17,133 nt of DNA from DATAYA01 sp036272815 (GCA_036272815.1 DATAYA010000243.1:1-17133), one strand, 5' to 3'. Shown: positions 7,161 to 14,872, numbered from the stretch's first letter. The notes: a model not told the origin generated them from the sequence alone. Made by a program: numbers and translations.

Positions 7161-7568
7161 AGTGCGGTCACGGGCCGATGCCTTTGCGGCGCAGTCCGGT
7201 TTCAATTCGACAGGCCGCCGATGCTGACGCGCGCCTGCTGGTGCCGGGACTGCCAATACCTCTCGTCCGGAAACGCGTCGATCAATGCAATCTTCCCGAC
7301 CGATGGCTTCACGCTCATCGGCGAAGTCGCCGAATACATCAGCGCGGCCGACAGCGGGACGATGATCCGCCGGCGCTTCTGTCCGAAATGCGGGACACCG
7401 TTGTTCAGCGAGGCGATCGGGGAACCCGACCGCGTGGCGGTCCGCTGCGGCGCGCTCGATGATCCCGAGATCGGCCGCCCGGAGAGCGTCATCTGGACCG
7501 CGTCCGCTCCCGGCTGGGCACGCCAGGCATCCGGACATGCGGCGCCGCTTTCCTGGACCACGGATTAA
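7155..7568 (+). CDS. GFA-family (glutathione-dependent formaldehyde-activating-like) zinc protein
   Basis: A 137-residue protein of the GFA fold, whose named member (Gfa) binds glutathione; many relatives have no proven activity. All expected zinc-ligand cysteines are present: Cys9 and Cys11 in GRCLCGAV, Cys28, Cys30 and Cys33 in CWCRDC, and Cys76 and Cys79 in FCPKCGTPLF. It is shorter than Gfa itself (about 190 residues) and so is a general GFA-domain protein. Three in-frame starts (7125, 7140, 7155) sit in a tandem repeat; 7155 is preferred because GFA proteins begin just before the first GxCxCG motif and GGGGA lies about 9 nt upstream. It follows the amidotransferase by about 60 bp and precedes cydD on the same strand. 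Confidence 0.87.
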   Translation: MSSAVTGRCLCGAVRFQFDRPPMLTRACWCRDCQYLSSGNASINAIFPTDGFTLIGEVAEYISAADSGTMIRRRFCPKCGTPLFSEAIGEPDRVAVRCGALDDPEIGRPESVIWTASAPGWARQASGHAAPLSWTTD

Positions 7569-7653
7569 CCCCCAGCCAGGAGCCTGCGGGAGGCGGATTG
7601 TGGCGACATCATGCCCTCCCCAATCCGCGGCGGACGCGCTACATCCGGCGGCG

Positions 7654-9330
7654 ATGGACGCGGGCAAGACGGCGATCCGGGCCTGGACCCGGCAGCAGAC
7701 CAGGCTCGGACAGCGCACGGCCTTGCCGGTGGCGGGCCTGGGCCTGCTCGGCACCGCCCTCGCGATCGGCCAGGCGTGGTGCATCGCGGTCGTGCTCGCC
7801 ACCGGGCTTGCGGGTCATTTCCGGCCGGTCGTCCCGCTCGTCGTCTTTGGCGTGCTCGCACTGATCCGCGCCGCCCTCGCCGCGACCAGCGAGCGTCTCG
7901 CCGCACGCGCCGGCGCCGTCGCGCGGCGGCGGCTGCGCAGCGACGCGCTCGGCCGCCTGCTCGCCGCCGGTCCGGCGCTGCTGCGGCGCTCGCACTCGGC
8001 CGAGCTGACCGCGATCGTCGTCGACCGGATCGAGGCGCTGGACGGGCTGTTCGCACGCTGGGTGCCAGCGGCGACGCTGGCCTTGGCCGGGCCGCTGCTG
8101 GTGCTGATCGCCACCCTGATCTGGGTGGGTTGGCGGCCGGCGCTGGTGCTGGCGGCGGCCGGCCTGTTCGTGCCGGTCGCGATGGCGGTCGCCGGGATCG
8201 GCGCTGCGTCGGCCTCGCGGCGGCAGTTCCTGGCACTGGCCCGGTTGCAGGCACGCTTCCTCGACCGCGTGCGCGGGATCGCGACGATCGTGCTCGCCGG
8301 CCGCGCCGACACCGAGGCCGCCGCCCTCGCCCGCGCCGCCGACGAACTGCGCCGCCGGACGATGCGCGTGCTGCGCGTCGCGTTCCTCTCCTCGGCGGCG
8401 CTGGATTGCGCGGCGGCCGTGGCGCTGGTGTTCTTTGCGATCCATTACGCGACCGCGCTGCGGGCCGGGCAGGTGCAGGTCCGCACGGCGCTGTTCGCGC
8501 TGCTGCTGGTGCCCGAGTTCTTCGCGCCCCTGCGCGGCTTCTCCGCCGCCTATCAGGACCGGCTGCACGCGACCGGGGCTGCCGAGTCGCTCGCGACCCT
8601 GCCGCCGGCGCCGGTCGCGGCGGTCCCCGCCCCGGCGGTGCGGACGGTGCAGGCCAGCGGCGTCACGATCGCGTTCGAGGACGTGCGCCTGACCTGGGAC
8701 GCGGCGCGCGGCCCGGCGCTCGATGGCCTGAGCTTCCGCCTCGCCGCCGGGGAGACCCTGATCCTCGCGGGCCCGTCGGGGTCCGGGAAATCGACAGTAC
8801 TGGAGATCCTGCTCGGCTTCGTCCGTCCCGAGGCCGGCCGCGTCACGCTGAACGGCGCCGACATCGCCAGCGTGGTGCCCGAGGCGCTGTCCCGGATGAC
8901 CGCCTGGATCGGCCAGCGGCCACTGCTGTTCGCCGGCTCGATCGCCGAGAACATCCGGTTCGCCCGCCCCGGCGCGAGCGATGAGGACGTGGCCCGCGCC
9001 GCCGCCGCCGCGCGCGTGGCGGAGTTCGCGGCCGGGCTGCCGCAGGGACTGGAAACGCCCGTCGGCGAAGGCGGCTTCGGCCTCTCCGGAGGTCAGGCGC
9101 AGCGGGTCGCGATCGCGCGCGCCTTCCTCAAGGGCGCGCCGCTGCTGCTGCTCGACGAGCCGACCGCGCATCTCGACCCGGCGACCGAGGCCGAGGTGCT
9201 GGAGAGCCTGAAGCGGCTGGCGATCGGGCGGACGGTGATCCTGGCGACGCACTCGGCCGCGGCGCACGCCTTCGGCGGCCGGCGGCTCGATCTGCGCGCC
9301 GGCCGGGCGCTGGCGGCGAGGGCGGCATGA
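7654..9330 (+). CDS. cydD: Thiol reductant ABC exporter subunit CydD
   Basis: Half of the heterodimeric CydDC exporter, an inner-membrane ABC protein that moves cysteine and glutathione to the periplasm and is needed for cytochrome bd assembly. The 558 residues comprise six membrane segments in the first 300 or so and a C-terminal ATPase: Walker A GPSGSGKST (Lys379), LSGGQ at 477-481, Walker B LLLLDEP (Asp501) and the switch His533. Family patterns include AWTRQQ at the N-terminus, FLALARLQARFLDRVRG, RRTMRVLRVAFLSS and LLVPEFFAPLR, all close to E. coli CydD. The start is uncertain: ATG 7654 fits homology but has a poor ribosome site, while GTG 7600 has GGGAGG 6 nt upstream yet adds 18 codons with unusually many A/T third bases. 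The stop overlaps cydC by ATGA. Confidence 0.94.
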   Translation: MDAGKTAIRAWTRQQTRLGQRTALPVAGLGLLGTALAIGQAWCIAVVLATGLAGHFRPVVPLVVFGVLALIRAALAATSERLAARAGAVARRRLRSDALGRLLAAGPALLRRSHSAELTAIVVDRIEALDGLFARWVPAATLALAGPLLVLIATLIWVGWRPALVLAAAGLFVPVAMAVAGIGAASASRRQFLALARLQARFLDRVRGIATIVLAGRADTEAAALARAADELRRRTMRVLRVAFLSSAALDCAAAVALVFFAIHYATALRAGQVQVRTALFALLLVPEFFAPLRGFSAAYQDRLHATGAAESLATLPPAPVAAVPAPAVRTVQASGVTIAFEDVRLTWDAARGPALDGLSFRLAAGETLILAGPSGSGKSTVLEILLGFVRPEAGRVTLNGADIASVVPEALSRMTAWIGQRPLLFAGSIAENIRFARPGASDEDVARAAAAARVAEFAAGLPQGLETPVGEGGFGLSGGQAQRVAIARAFLKGAPLLLLDEPTAHLDPATEAEVLESLKRLAIGRTVILATHSAAAHAFGGRRLDLRAGRALAARAA

Positions 9331-10994
9331 GCGATCTGGCGGCGACGGAGACGTCCGGCCCCTCCCCCGGCGCACCGCTGCTCCGCATCCTGGCACTCTG
9401 GCGGTCCCGTGCCGTCTGGCTCGGCGTCGGCGCGCTCGTGGCGCTGGCGTCGCTGGCGTCCGCCGTGGCGCTGACGACCGCCGCGGGCGCGCTGCTGGCG
9501 GCATCGCTCACGGGTGCCGCCGTCGTCGCGGGTGCGCTGGTCAGTGCCCTCGGCCCGACCCGCGTGGTGCTGCGCTACGCCGAGCGGTTGATGACCCACG
9601 ACGCGACCTTCCGGGCACTCGCCGACCTGCGCGTCTGGTTCTTCCGCGGCCTCTCGCGGGGTGCTGCCGGCGGCCTCGGGTTCCGGCGCGCCGGCGACGT
9701 GCTGGCGCGGCTGGTCGGCGACGTGGAGGCGCTGGACGGGCTCTATCTGCGCATCCTGGTGCCGCTCGCCGGCGCGGTGCTGCTGCTGCCGGTGCTGCTG
9801 GTCTGGTTCGGGCGCCGCGACCCGGCGCTCGCCGCCGGCATCGCCGTGCTGTTCGCGCTCGCCGCTTTCGTCCTGCCGGCGCTCGCCGCCCGTGCCACCA
9901 CCGCCGGGGGCGCGCGCCTCGCCGCGGCACAGTCCGGCCTGCGGGTCGCCGTGCTCGACACCCTCTCCGGCCTGCGCGAGGTGCGCGCCTTTGGGGCCGA
10001 GGGGCGGATGCTCGCTGCGGTGCAGGCGCGCGAATCGGGCCTGCTGGCGGCGCAGCGCGCGCAGGCGGGCAGCGTCGCATTGGCCGGCGCATGTGCCTTC
10101 CTGTGCGGGCAGGCGGCGCTGCTGGCGATCCTGGCCGCCGCGGGCGCCGGGCCGGGGTTGGTCGTGGGGCTGTTCCTGGCGCTCGCCGCCTTCGACGCCA
10201 TCGCCGGGCTGCCGCGGGCCGGCGCGCTCGCCGGCCACGCCGCCGCCGCCGCCGCGCGCGTCCTTGCCGCCGCCGAGGCGCCCGCCGCCGTGCCCGAGCC
10301 GGCGCACCCCGCCCCGCTCCCCGCAGGCACCGCGCTCCGGTTCGAGGCGGTCCGCTTCGCGTGGGCACCCGACCGGCCGCCGGTCTTCGACGGCCTCGCG
10401 CTCGAGGTGCCGCAGGGCGCCCGCGTCGCCATCCTCGGTCCCTCCGGCACCGGCAAGTCCACGCTTGCCGCCCTGGCGCTGAAGGTCGCGGCCCCGCAGG
10501 CCGGCCGGGTGCTGCTCGGCGGCATCGACATCGCATCCCTGTCCTCGGACGCGCTGCGCGGCCGCGTGGCCTGGCTGTCGCAGGCGACGCACCTGTTCGA
10601 CGACACGATCCGGAACAACCTGCTGCTCGGCCGTCCCGATGCGGACGACGCGGCGCTTTGGGCGGCGCTCGACCAGGCCGCGATCGGCGAGATCGTCCGC
10701 GCCCTGCCAGACCAGCTCGACGCCTGGGTCGGCGAAGGCGGCACGCGCTTCTCCGGCGGCCAGGGACGGCGGCTCGCACTGGCGCGCGCGCTGCTCTCGC
10801 CGGCGCCGATCCTGATCCTCGACGAGCCGGCAGCCGGGCTCGACGCCGAGACCGAGCGCGCGTTCCTCACAACGCTCAACGGCCTCGCGCCTGGACGCAG
10901 CATGATCCTGATTGCGCACCGCCTCACCGGCGTCGAGCGGCTGGATCGGATCTGGCGGCTCTCCGGCGGTCACGCGGTCGCGGCGGCGGCGTGA
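9327..10994 (+). CDS. cydC: Thiol reductant ABC exporter subunit CydC
   Basis: Partner of CydD in the thiol-exporting heterodimer, 555 residues. The N-terminal membrane domain (roughly 30-290) is very rich in Ala and Leu and contains TRVVLRYAERLMTHDATFR, a characteristic CydC stretch. The ATPase has Walker A GPSGTGKST (Lys377), signature FSGGQ at 475-479, Walker B ILILDEP (Asp499) and His531 in LIAHRLTG. The ATG overlaps the cydD stop (ATGA), so the two are translationally coupled. No cydA or cydB follows; the next gene is on the opposite strand. CydC is shorter than the E. coli protein (573) but complete. Confidence 0.95.
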   Translation: MSDLAATETSGPSPGAPLLRILALWRSRAVWLGVGALVALASLASAVALTTAAGALLAASLTGAAVVAGALVSALGPTRVVLRYAERLMTHDATFRALADLRVWFFRGLSRGAAGGLGFRRAGDVLARLVGDVEALDGLYLRILVPLAGAVLLLPVLLVWFGRRDPALAAGIAVLFALAAFVLPALAARATTAGGARLAAAQSGLRVAVLDTLSGLREVRAFGAEGRMLAAVQARESGLLAAQRAQAGSVALAGACAFLCGQAALLAILAAAGAGPGLVVGLFLALAAFDAIAGLPRAGALAGHAAAAAARVLAAAEAPAAVPEPAHPAPLPAGTALRFEAVRFAWAPDRPPVFDGLALEVPQGARVAILGPSGTGKSTLAALALKVAAPQAGRVLLGGIDIASLSSDALRGRVAWLSQATHLFDDTIRNNLLLGRPDADDAALWAALDQAAIGEIVRALPDQLDAWVGEGGTRFSGGQGRRLALARALLSPAPILILDEPAAGLDAETERAFLTTLNGLAPGRSMILIAHRLTGVERLDRIWRLSGGHAVAAAA

Positions 10995-11024
10995 GGCTGG
11001 GCTCCGGCTTTCGTGGTCCCAGCC
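10995..11024 (+). terminator. Possible hairpin terminator after cydC
   Basis: GGCTGGG (10995-11001) pairs perfectly with CCCAGCC (11018-11024) across a 16-nt loop directly after the cydC stop. No T-run follows, so the assignment is weak; it could also be part of the adjoining palindromic repeat. Confidence 0.3.
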
Positions 11025-11033
11025 GAAAGTACC

Positions 11034-11070
11034 GGGGTCAAGGGGCTTCCCGGCCCCTAGCGGGTCTGGG
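11034..11070. repeat. Diverged member of the palindromic intergenic family (copy C)
   Basis: GGGGTC, then a stem AGGGGC (11041-11046) / GCCCCT (11053-11058) with a 6-nt loop, then GCGGGTCTGGG. The order (GGGGT, hairpin, GCGGGGTCTGGGG) follows copy A at 4942-4979, with the hairpin sequence changed on both sides so that pairing is kept. It lies between the convergent cydC and membrane-protein genes. Confidence 0.5.
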
Positions 11071-11149
11071 AGGCCGGCCGCGGAGTTGCTGGAGCGAGCC
11101 CGCGAGATGACGGGGGCGGCGCAGGCTCGCGCCGCCTCCGTTGCTCCCG

Positions 11150-11923
11150 CTACGCCTCGCGGTACGCCCCGGGGTGGCGCCCGGCCCGCTGCGGGATCAG
11201 CAGGATGCCGGCGACGATCGCAAGCGCCAGGACGCCGGATGCCTGGAAGCGTCCGAGCGCGAGACCGCCATGGGCAACCGGCTTGTCGAGGAAGTCGCCG
11301 ATCGTCGCGCCAAGCGGACGCGTGAGGATGAACGCCGCCCAGAACAGTATCGTCCGCGATATGGTCGTGCGGCGATAGAGCAGCGCCACCACAGCGAGCG
11401 CCGCGCAGAACACGAGCGCGCCGCCGCCATAGCCGAGGCCGGTGGTGTCGGCGAGGAAGTCACCCAGCGCCGTGCCGAGCGTCTGCGAGAACATGATCGT
11501 CGCCCAATAGAACATCTCGACAGGCGACGAGGCGATCTGATCGACTGCGACCGATCCGAGCGACCAATACCAAAGTCCGAGCGTTGCCATCAGCAGCAGA
11601 AACAGGATGGACGATCCTCCGACATAGCCGATACCGAGCGAGCGGTCGGCGAAGTCCGCAAGCGTCGTACCCGCCGTCGTCGTCGCGACGATCACGAACC
11701 AGTAGAGGAACGGGCGGAACCGCCGCGACCGGATCTGCGCCGAGACCGCGAGGACGAATACGCCGGCGAAGATTGCCGTGCCGACGAGATAGCCGAGACC
11801 GAGCGTCATCGTTACGGCATCGCCGCCGGTCTCGCCCAGCGTCGTCGCCAGAATCTTGATGGCCCAGAAGCCGAGCGTGACGGCGGGCACCTTGCTCAGC
11901 GATTGTTCGAGAACTTTCTGCAT
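11150..11923 (-). CDS. Fourfold-repeat integral membrane protein (COG4705-like), function unknown
   Basis: A 257-residue, very hydrophobic inner-membrane protein with about eight segments. It is built of four copies of a 55-65-residue unit: each has a Gly followed five residues later by an Asp in a Thr-rich helix (Gly30/Asp35, Gly85/Asp90, Gly150/Asp155, Gly205/Asp210). In the first three a GxGY motif follows about ten residues after the Asp (42-45, 97-100, 162-165). The opening KILATTLGETGGDA recalls COG4705, an uncharacterised membrane-anchored family. The start at 11921-11923 gives the short amphipathic N-terminus MQKVLEQSLSKVP expected of that family; upstream in-frame residues are Arg/Ala-rich non-coding-type sequence. 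The ribosome site is poor. GC content is lower than in neighbours. The repeated buried Asp suggests ion or small-molecule transport, which is inference only. Confidence 0.82.
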   Translation of the reverse strand: MQKVLEQSLSKVPAVTLGFWAIKILATTLGETGGDAVTMTLGLGYLVGTAIFAGVFVLAVSAQIRSRRFRPFLYWFVIVATTTAGTTLADFADRSLGIGYVGGSSILFLLLMATLGLWYWSLGSVAVDQIASSPVEMFYWATIMFSQTLGTALGDFLADTTGLGYGGGALVFCAALAVVALLYRRTTISRTILFWAAFILTRPLGATIGDFLDKPVAHGGLALGRFQASGVLALAIVAGILLIPQRAGRHPGAYREA

Positions 11924-12617
11924 GGGGGCGGTTCTTTCGCGAAGCGTCGGGCGCAGGCGCCGCCATCGCGCGCGCTCTGTGCGCGCCTCGGCAGCACCGT
12001 CCCGTTGCAGGGGATCTGCCGCCCGCCAGGGCAGCAGGGTTGATGGTAACGCGGCCGTCGGTTGATTGCCACCGGCCGTTGCGCGAGGACTAACCCGCGC
12101 TGCGGTCGACGCTCCGCCCCAGGCCCGGAGGCGACTCGCGCCCCCGGTGGCCAACGATATTGGCGCTCGCCCGTTGTGGGCGTTGCCGCCCCTTTAAGGA
12201 ACGGTAACCCGCGCTGCAATCACCACGGCGAGAAAGCCGCTGCGGGCCTTCAGTGCGGGAGCGTTGAGGTCGATTTCGAGTCGGAGGACGTGAGGCTCGA
12301 GCCCATCGCCTCCACCACGACGGTGCGGAGACGCTGGGCGGAGGCGTCAAGGACGCGCGGCACCGCGGAGGACCACGGCCCTGCAAAAGCACGAATAAAA
12401 CCGCTGACTCCGGCGCGAATTTCGGCGGACTATCATGCCGGCCCAGCCATCAAGAAGCCTGCCATTGTCTTTGAGAAGGGGTTCCAAGGGCGACTGCCCT
12501 TGGCGGGGTCGAGGGGCCGAGCCCCTCGCCCTTTGCTTCCATCGGCAGTTGACGCGACGCCGCGCGGGCGGGCACGAAGGACCGTCGTTGGGCCATCAAC
12601 CCAGGGGGGAATCGGCG
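11924..12617. other. 694-bp divergent spacer without a supported gene
   Basis: Open frames exist on both strands, but all give Arg/Pro/Ala-rich products with no recognisable domain, and they look like GC-bias shadows. The spacer holds copy B of the palindromic element (12478-12527) and a 13-bp direct repeat TAACCCGCGCTGC at 12091-12103 and 12205-12217. A weak promoter-like TTGACG is present at 12549-12554 ahead of the lipoprotein gene. The promoters for both flanking divergent genes should lie here. A decayed gene between about 12060 and 12420 cannot be excluded by eye. Confidence 0.6.
12478..12527. repeat. Palindromic intergenic element, half copy (copy B)
   Basis: Positions 12478-12510 are identical over 33 bp to 4942-4974, including the CCAAGGGC/GCCCTTGG hairpin. 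A second hairpin follows, GAGGGGC (12511-12517) / GCCCCTC (12521-12527) with loop CGA, where copy A has GGGGC/GCCCC with loop AGA. The stem sequence differs but pairing is kept. The left palindrome arm seen in copy A is missing. Confidence 0.8.
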
Positions 12618-13031
12618 ATGCGCCGACTGACCGCACTCGCGCTGCTGCTTGGCCCATTGCTGCTTGGATTGGGCGCCTGCTCGACCACCCTGCCGAGCGG
12701 GTCGGACGCCGGCACCGGCCGCGGCTACGTGGTGTTCTTCGACGAATGGTCAGCGGGCCTGGACCGGGCCGCGAACAACGTCATCGCCGCCGCCGCCCGC
12801 GCCGCCGCCGCCGCACCGGACGCGCCGGTGCATGTCGTGGGTGCCGCCGACACGCTCGGCAGCCCGCAGGCCAACATCTATCTCTCACAGACCCGGGCGC
12901 AGGTGGTGGCCGACGCCCTGGTGACCGACGGCGTGGCGGCGAGTCGCATCGTCCAGCTTGCACGCGGCTCGTTGCAGCCGGTCGGCGGCCTGGTCGAGAG
13001 CCGGCGTGTGACCATCACCATCGGCGGCTGA
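12618..13031 (+). CDS. Small OmpA-like outer-membrane lipoprotein
   Basis: A 137-residue lipoprotein. The signal sequence MRRLTALALLLGPLLLGLGAC carries a lipobox LGAC with lipidated Cys21; Ser at +2 predicts sorting to the outer membrane. The rest is one OmpA-type domain: GYVVFFDEWSAGL at its start, then ADTLGSPQANIYLSQTRAQ (the DxxGxxxxNxxLSxxRA core that binds peptidoglycan diaminopimelate) and ESRRVTITI at the end. The ATG at 12618 has GGGGGGA about 8 nt upstream. The central helix is an alanine-rich stretch (AAAARAAAAAPDAP). It probably anchors the outer membrane to the wall. It sits 50 nt ahead of recQ on the same strand, with no known functional link. Confidence 0.85.
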   Translation: MRRLTALALLLGPLLLGLGACSTTLPSGSDAGTGRGYVVFFDEWSAGLDRAANNVIAAAARAAAAAPDAPVHVVGAADTLGSPQANIYLSQTRAQVVADALVTDGVAASRIVQLARGSLQPVGGLVESRRVTITIGG

Positions 13032-13081
13032 GCCTGCCTGCCCCGGCGGCAAGGACGGACACGGGCGCAGACCCGGCCGAG

Positions 13082-14872
13082 GTGCTGCACCGCGTCTTCG
13101 GCTTCCCCGCCTTCCGCGGCTTGCAGGAGCCGGCGGTGAGCCATGTCATGGCCGGCGGCGACGCGCTCGTGCTGATGCCGACCGGCGGCGGCAAGAGCCT
13201 CTGCTACCAGCTCCCGGCGCTCTGCCGGTCGGGCACCGCGATCGTGATCTCGCCGCTGATCGCGCTGATGGACGACCAGGTGGCCGCACTCCGCCAGCTC
13301 GGCGTCGCGGCGGCGGCGCTGCATTCCGACCTCGAGCCCGACGTCGCGCGCGACGCGCGGCGGGCGCTCGATTCCGGCGCGCTCGACCTGCTCTACGTCT
13401 CGCCCGAACGATTGCTCACGAACGGCACGCTCGACCGGCTGCGGCGGATGGAAGTCGCGCTGCTCGCGATCGACGAGGCGCACTGCGTCTCGCAATGGGG
13501 GCACGAGTTCCGGCCCGAATACCGCGCGCTCGCCCGCCTCGGCGAGGATTTTCCGGGCATTCCGCGCATCGCACTCACCGCGACCGCCGATCCGCGCACC
13601 CGCGCCGACATCCTCGCATCGCTGCGCATGGAACACGCGGCGGTGTTCGCGGCGAGCTTCCATCGCGAAAACCTGCATCTCGCCGCCGCCGGCAAGACCG
13701 CCGAGACCGCGCAGCTCCTCGGCTTCCTGCGCCGCCGCGCGGGCCAGGCCGGCATCGTCTATTGCGGCAGCCGCGCCAAGGCCGAGCGCACCGCCGAGCG
13801 CCTGCGCACCGAGGGGCTGCCGGCGGTCGCCTTCCATGCCGGGCTCGCTGCGATCGAGAAGCGCGACGCGCTGGCCCGGTTCCGCTCCGGCGAGCCGGTG
13901 ATCGTTGCGGCGACGATCGCCTTCGGCATGGGGATCGACCGGCCGGACGTGCGCTTTGTCGTGCATCTCGACATGCCGGACAGCCCGGAGAGCTATTACC
14001 AGCAGATCGGCCGCGCCGGCCGCGACGGCGAGCGCGCCGACACGCTGCTGCTCTACGGCGGCGAGGACATCGCGCGCGCCCGCCGCTGGCTCGCGCAGTC
14101 CGCCGCCCCCGAGGCGCAGCAGGCGGTGATGCGCGACCGGCTGGAGGCGATGATCGCGATCTCCGAGACGCCGGACTGCCGCACCCGCACGCTGCTCGCC
14201 TGTTTCGGCGAAACCCTCGACCGTGCCTGCGGCCATTGCGACCGCTGCCGCACGCCGGTACGCACGATCAATGCGCTGGTCGAGGCGCAGAAGGTGCTCT
14301 CGGCAGTCTACCGCACCGGCGGGCGGTTCGGCGCGCTGCACATCAGCGCCGTGCTGCGCGGCGAGAAGACCGAGGCGGTGCTGCGCCACAACCACGACCG
14401 ACTGCCGCTGTTCGGCATCGGCGCGGATCGGCCGGTGGGCTTCTGGCGCAGCCTGACGCGGCGGCTGCTGGCACTCGGCGCGTTGCGCACGGAGGACGGG
14501 AAATACGCGACACTGGCGCTGGTGCCGGAGACGGCGCGGCCGATCCTGCGCGGCGAGCAGGCGGTGCTGCTGGCCGAGGAGGCGCCGGAGGCAAATGCCG
14601 CGAAATCGGGCGAGTTGCGGACAGCGCGGCCGGAGGCGGTGGCGCTGCCGGCCGGGGCCGAGAGCACATTCGATGCGTTGCGGCAATGGCGGACCAGGGA
14701 AGCGAAGGCGCAGGCGGTGCCGCCCTACGTGATCTTCCACGACAGCGTGCTGCGCGAGATCGCCGCGGTGCGGCCGGCGAGCATTGAGGAACTGGGTGAG
14801 ATCAAGGGGGTCGGTGCTTCCAAGCTCGCTCGCTATGGCCGCGAGGTGCTGGCGGCGGTGCGCGCCGGGTGA
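13082..14872 (+). CDS. recQ: ATP-dependent DNA helicase RecQ
   Basis: A 3'-5' DNA helicase for recombination and replication-fork repair. With the GTG start it has 596 residues, the usual size. Domains in order: motif 0 FRGLQ, Walker A MPTGGGKS (Lys38), DEAH at 131-134, motif III ALTATAD, helicase C with MGIDRPDVRFV and QQIGRAGRDG. A zinc site follows with Cys366, Cys383, Cys386 and Cys389 (same spacing as E. coli 380/397/400/403), then winged helix and a C-terminal HRDC domain at about 530-596. GTG 13082 is the only ordinary start that keeps motif 0 without running deep into the lipoprotein gene, but it has no Shine-Dalgarno; AAGGA lies some 25 nt upstream. Reinitiation after the lipoprotein stop, or an unusual start, is possible. 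Confidence 0.95.
   Translation: MLHRVFGFPAFRGLQEPAVSHVMAGGDALVLMPTGGGKSLCYQLPALCRSGTAIVISPLIALMDDQVAALRQLGVAAAALHSDLEPDVARDARRALDSGALDLLYVSPERLLTNGTLDRLRRMEVALLAIDEAHCVSQWGHEFRPEYRALARLGEDFPGIPRIALTATADPRTRADILASLRMEHAAVFAASFHRENLHLAAAGKTAETAQLLGFLRRRAGQAGIVYCGSRAKAERTAERLRTEGLPAVAFHAGLAAIEKRDALARFRSGEPVIVAATIAFGMGIDRPDVRFVVHLDMPDSPESYYQQIGRAGRDGERADTLLLYGGEDIARARRWLAQSAAPEAQQAVMRDRLEAMIAISETPDCRTRTLLACFGETLDRACGHCDRCRTPVRTINALVEAQKVLSAVYRTGGRFGALHISAVLRGEKTEAVLRHNHDRLPLFGIGADRPVGFWRSLTRRLLALGALRTEDGKYATLALVPETARPILRGEQAVLLAEEAPEANAAKSGELRTARPEAVALPAGAESTFDALRQWRTREAKAQAVPPYVIFHDSVLREIAAVRPASIEELGEIKGVGASKLARYGREVLAAVRAG

Noticed and set aside
6072..7802. 576-codon minus-strand open frame opposite the amidotransferase and GFA genes
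   Set aside because: A shadow frame created by high GC; the plus-strand proteins have complete catalytic and zinc motifs.
11924..12154. Extended start of the COG4705-like membrane protein
   Set aside because: The added 77 residues are Arg/Ala-rich without hydrophobic or family character; the family begins near MQKVLEQ.
12062..13081. RecQ with a 340-residue N-terminal extension
   Set aside because: The extension overlaps a well-supported lipoprotein gene in another frame and is low-complexity Arg/Ala/Gly sequence; RecQ homology begins at the GTG near 13082.
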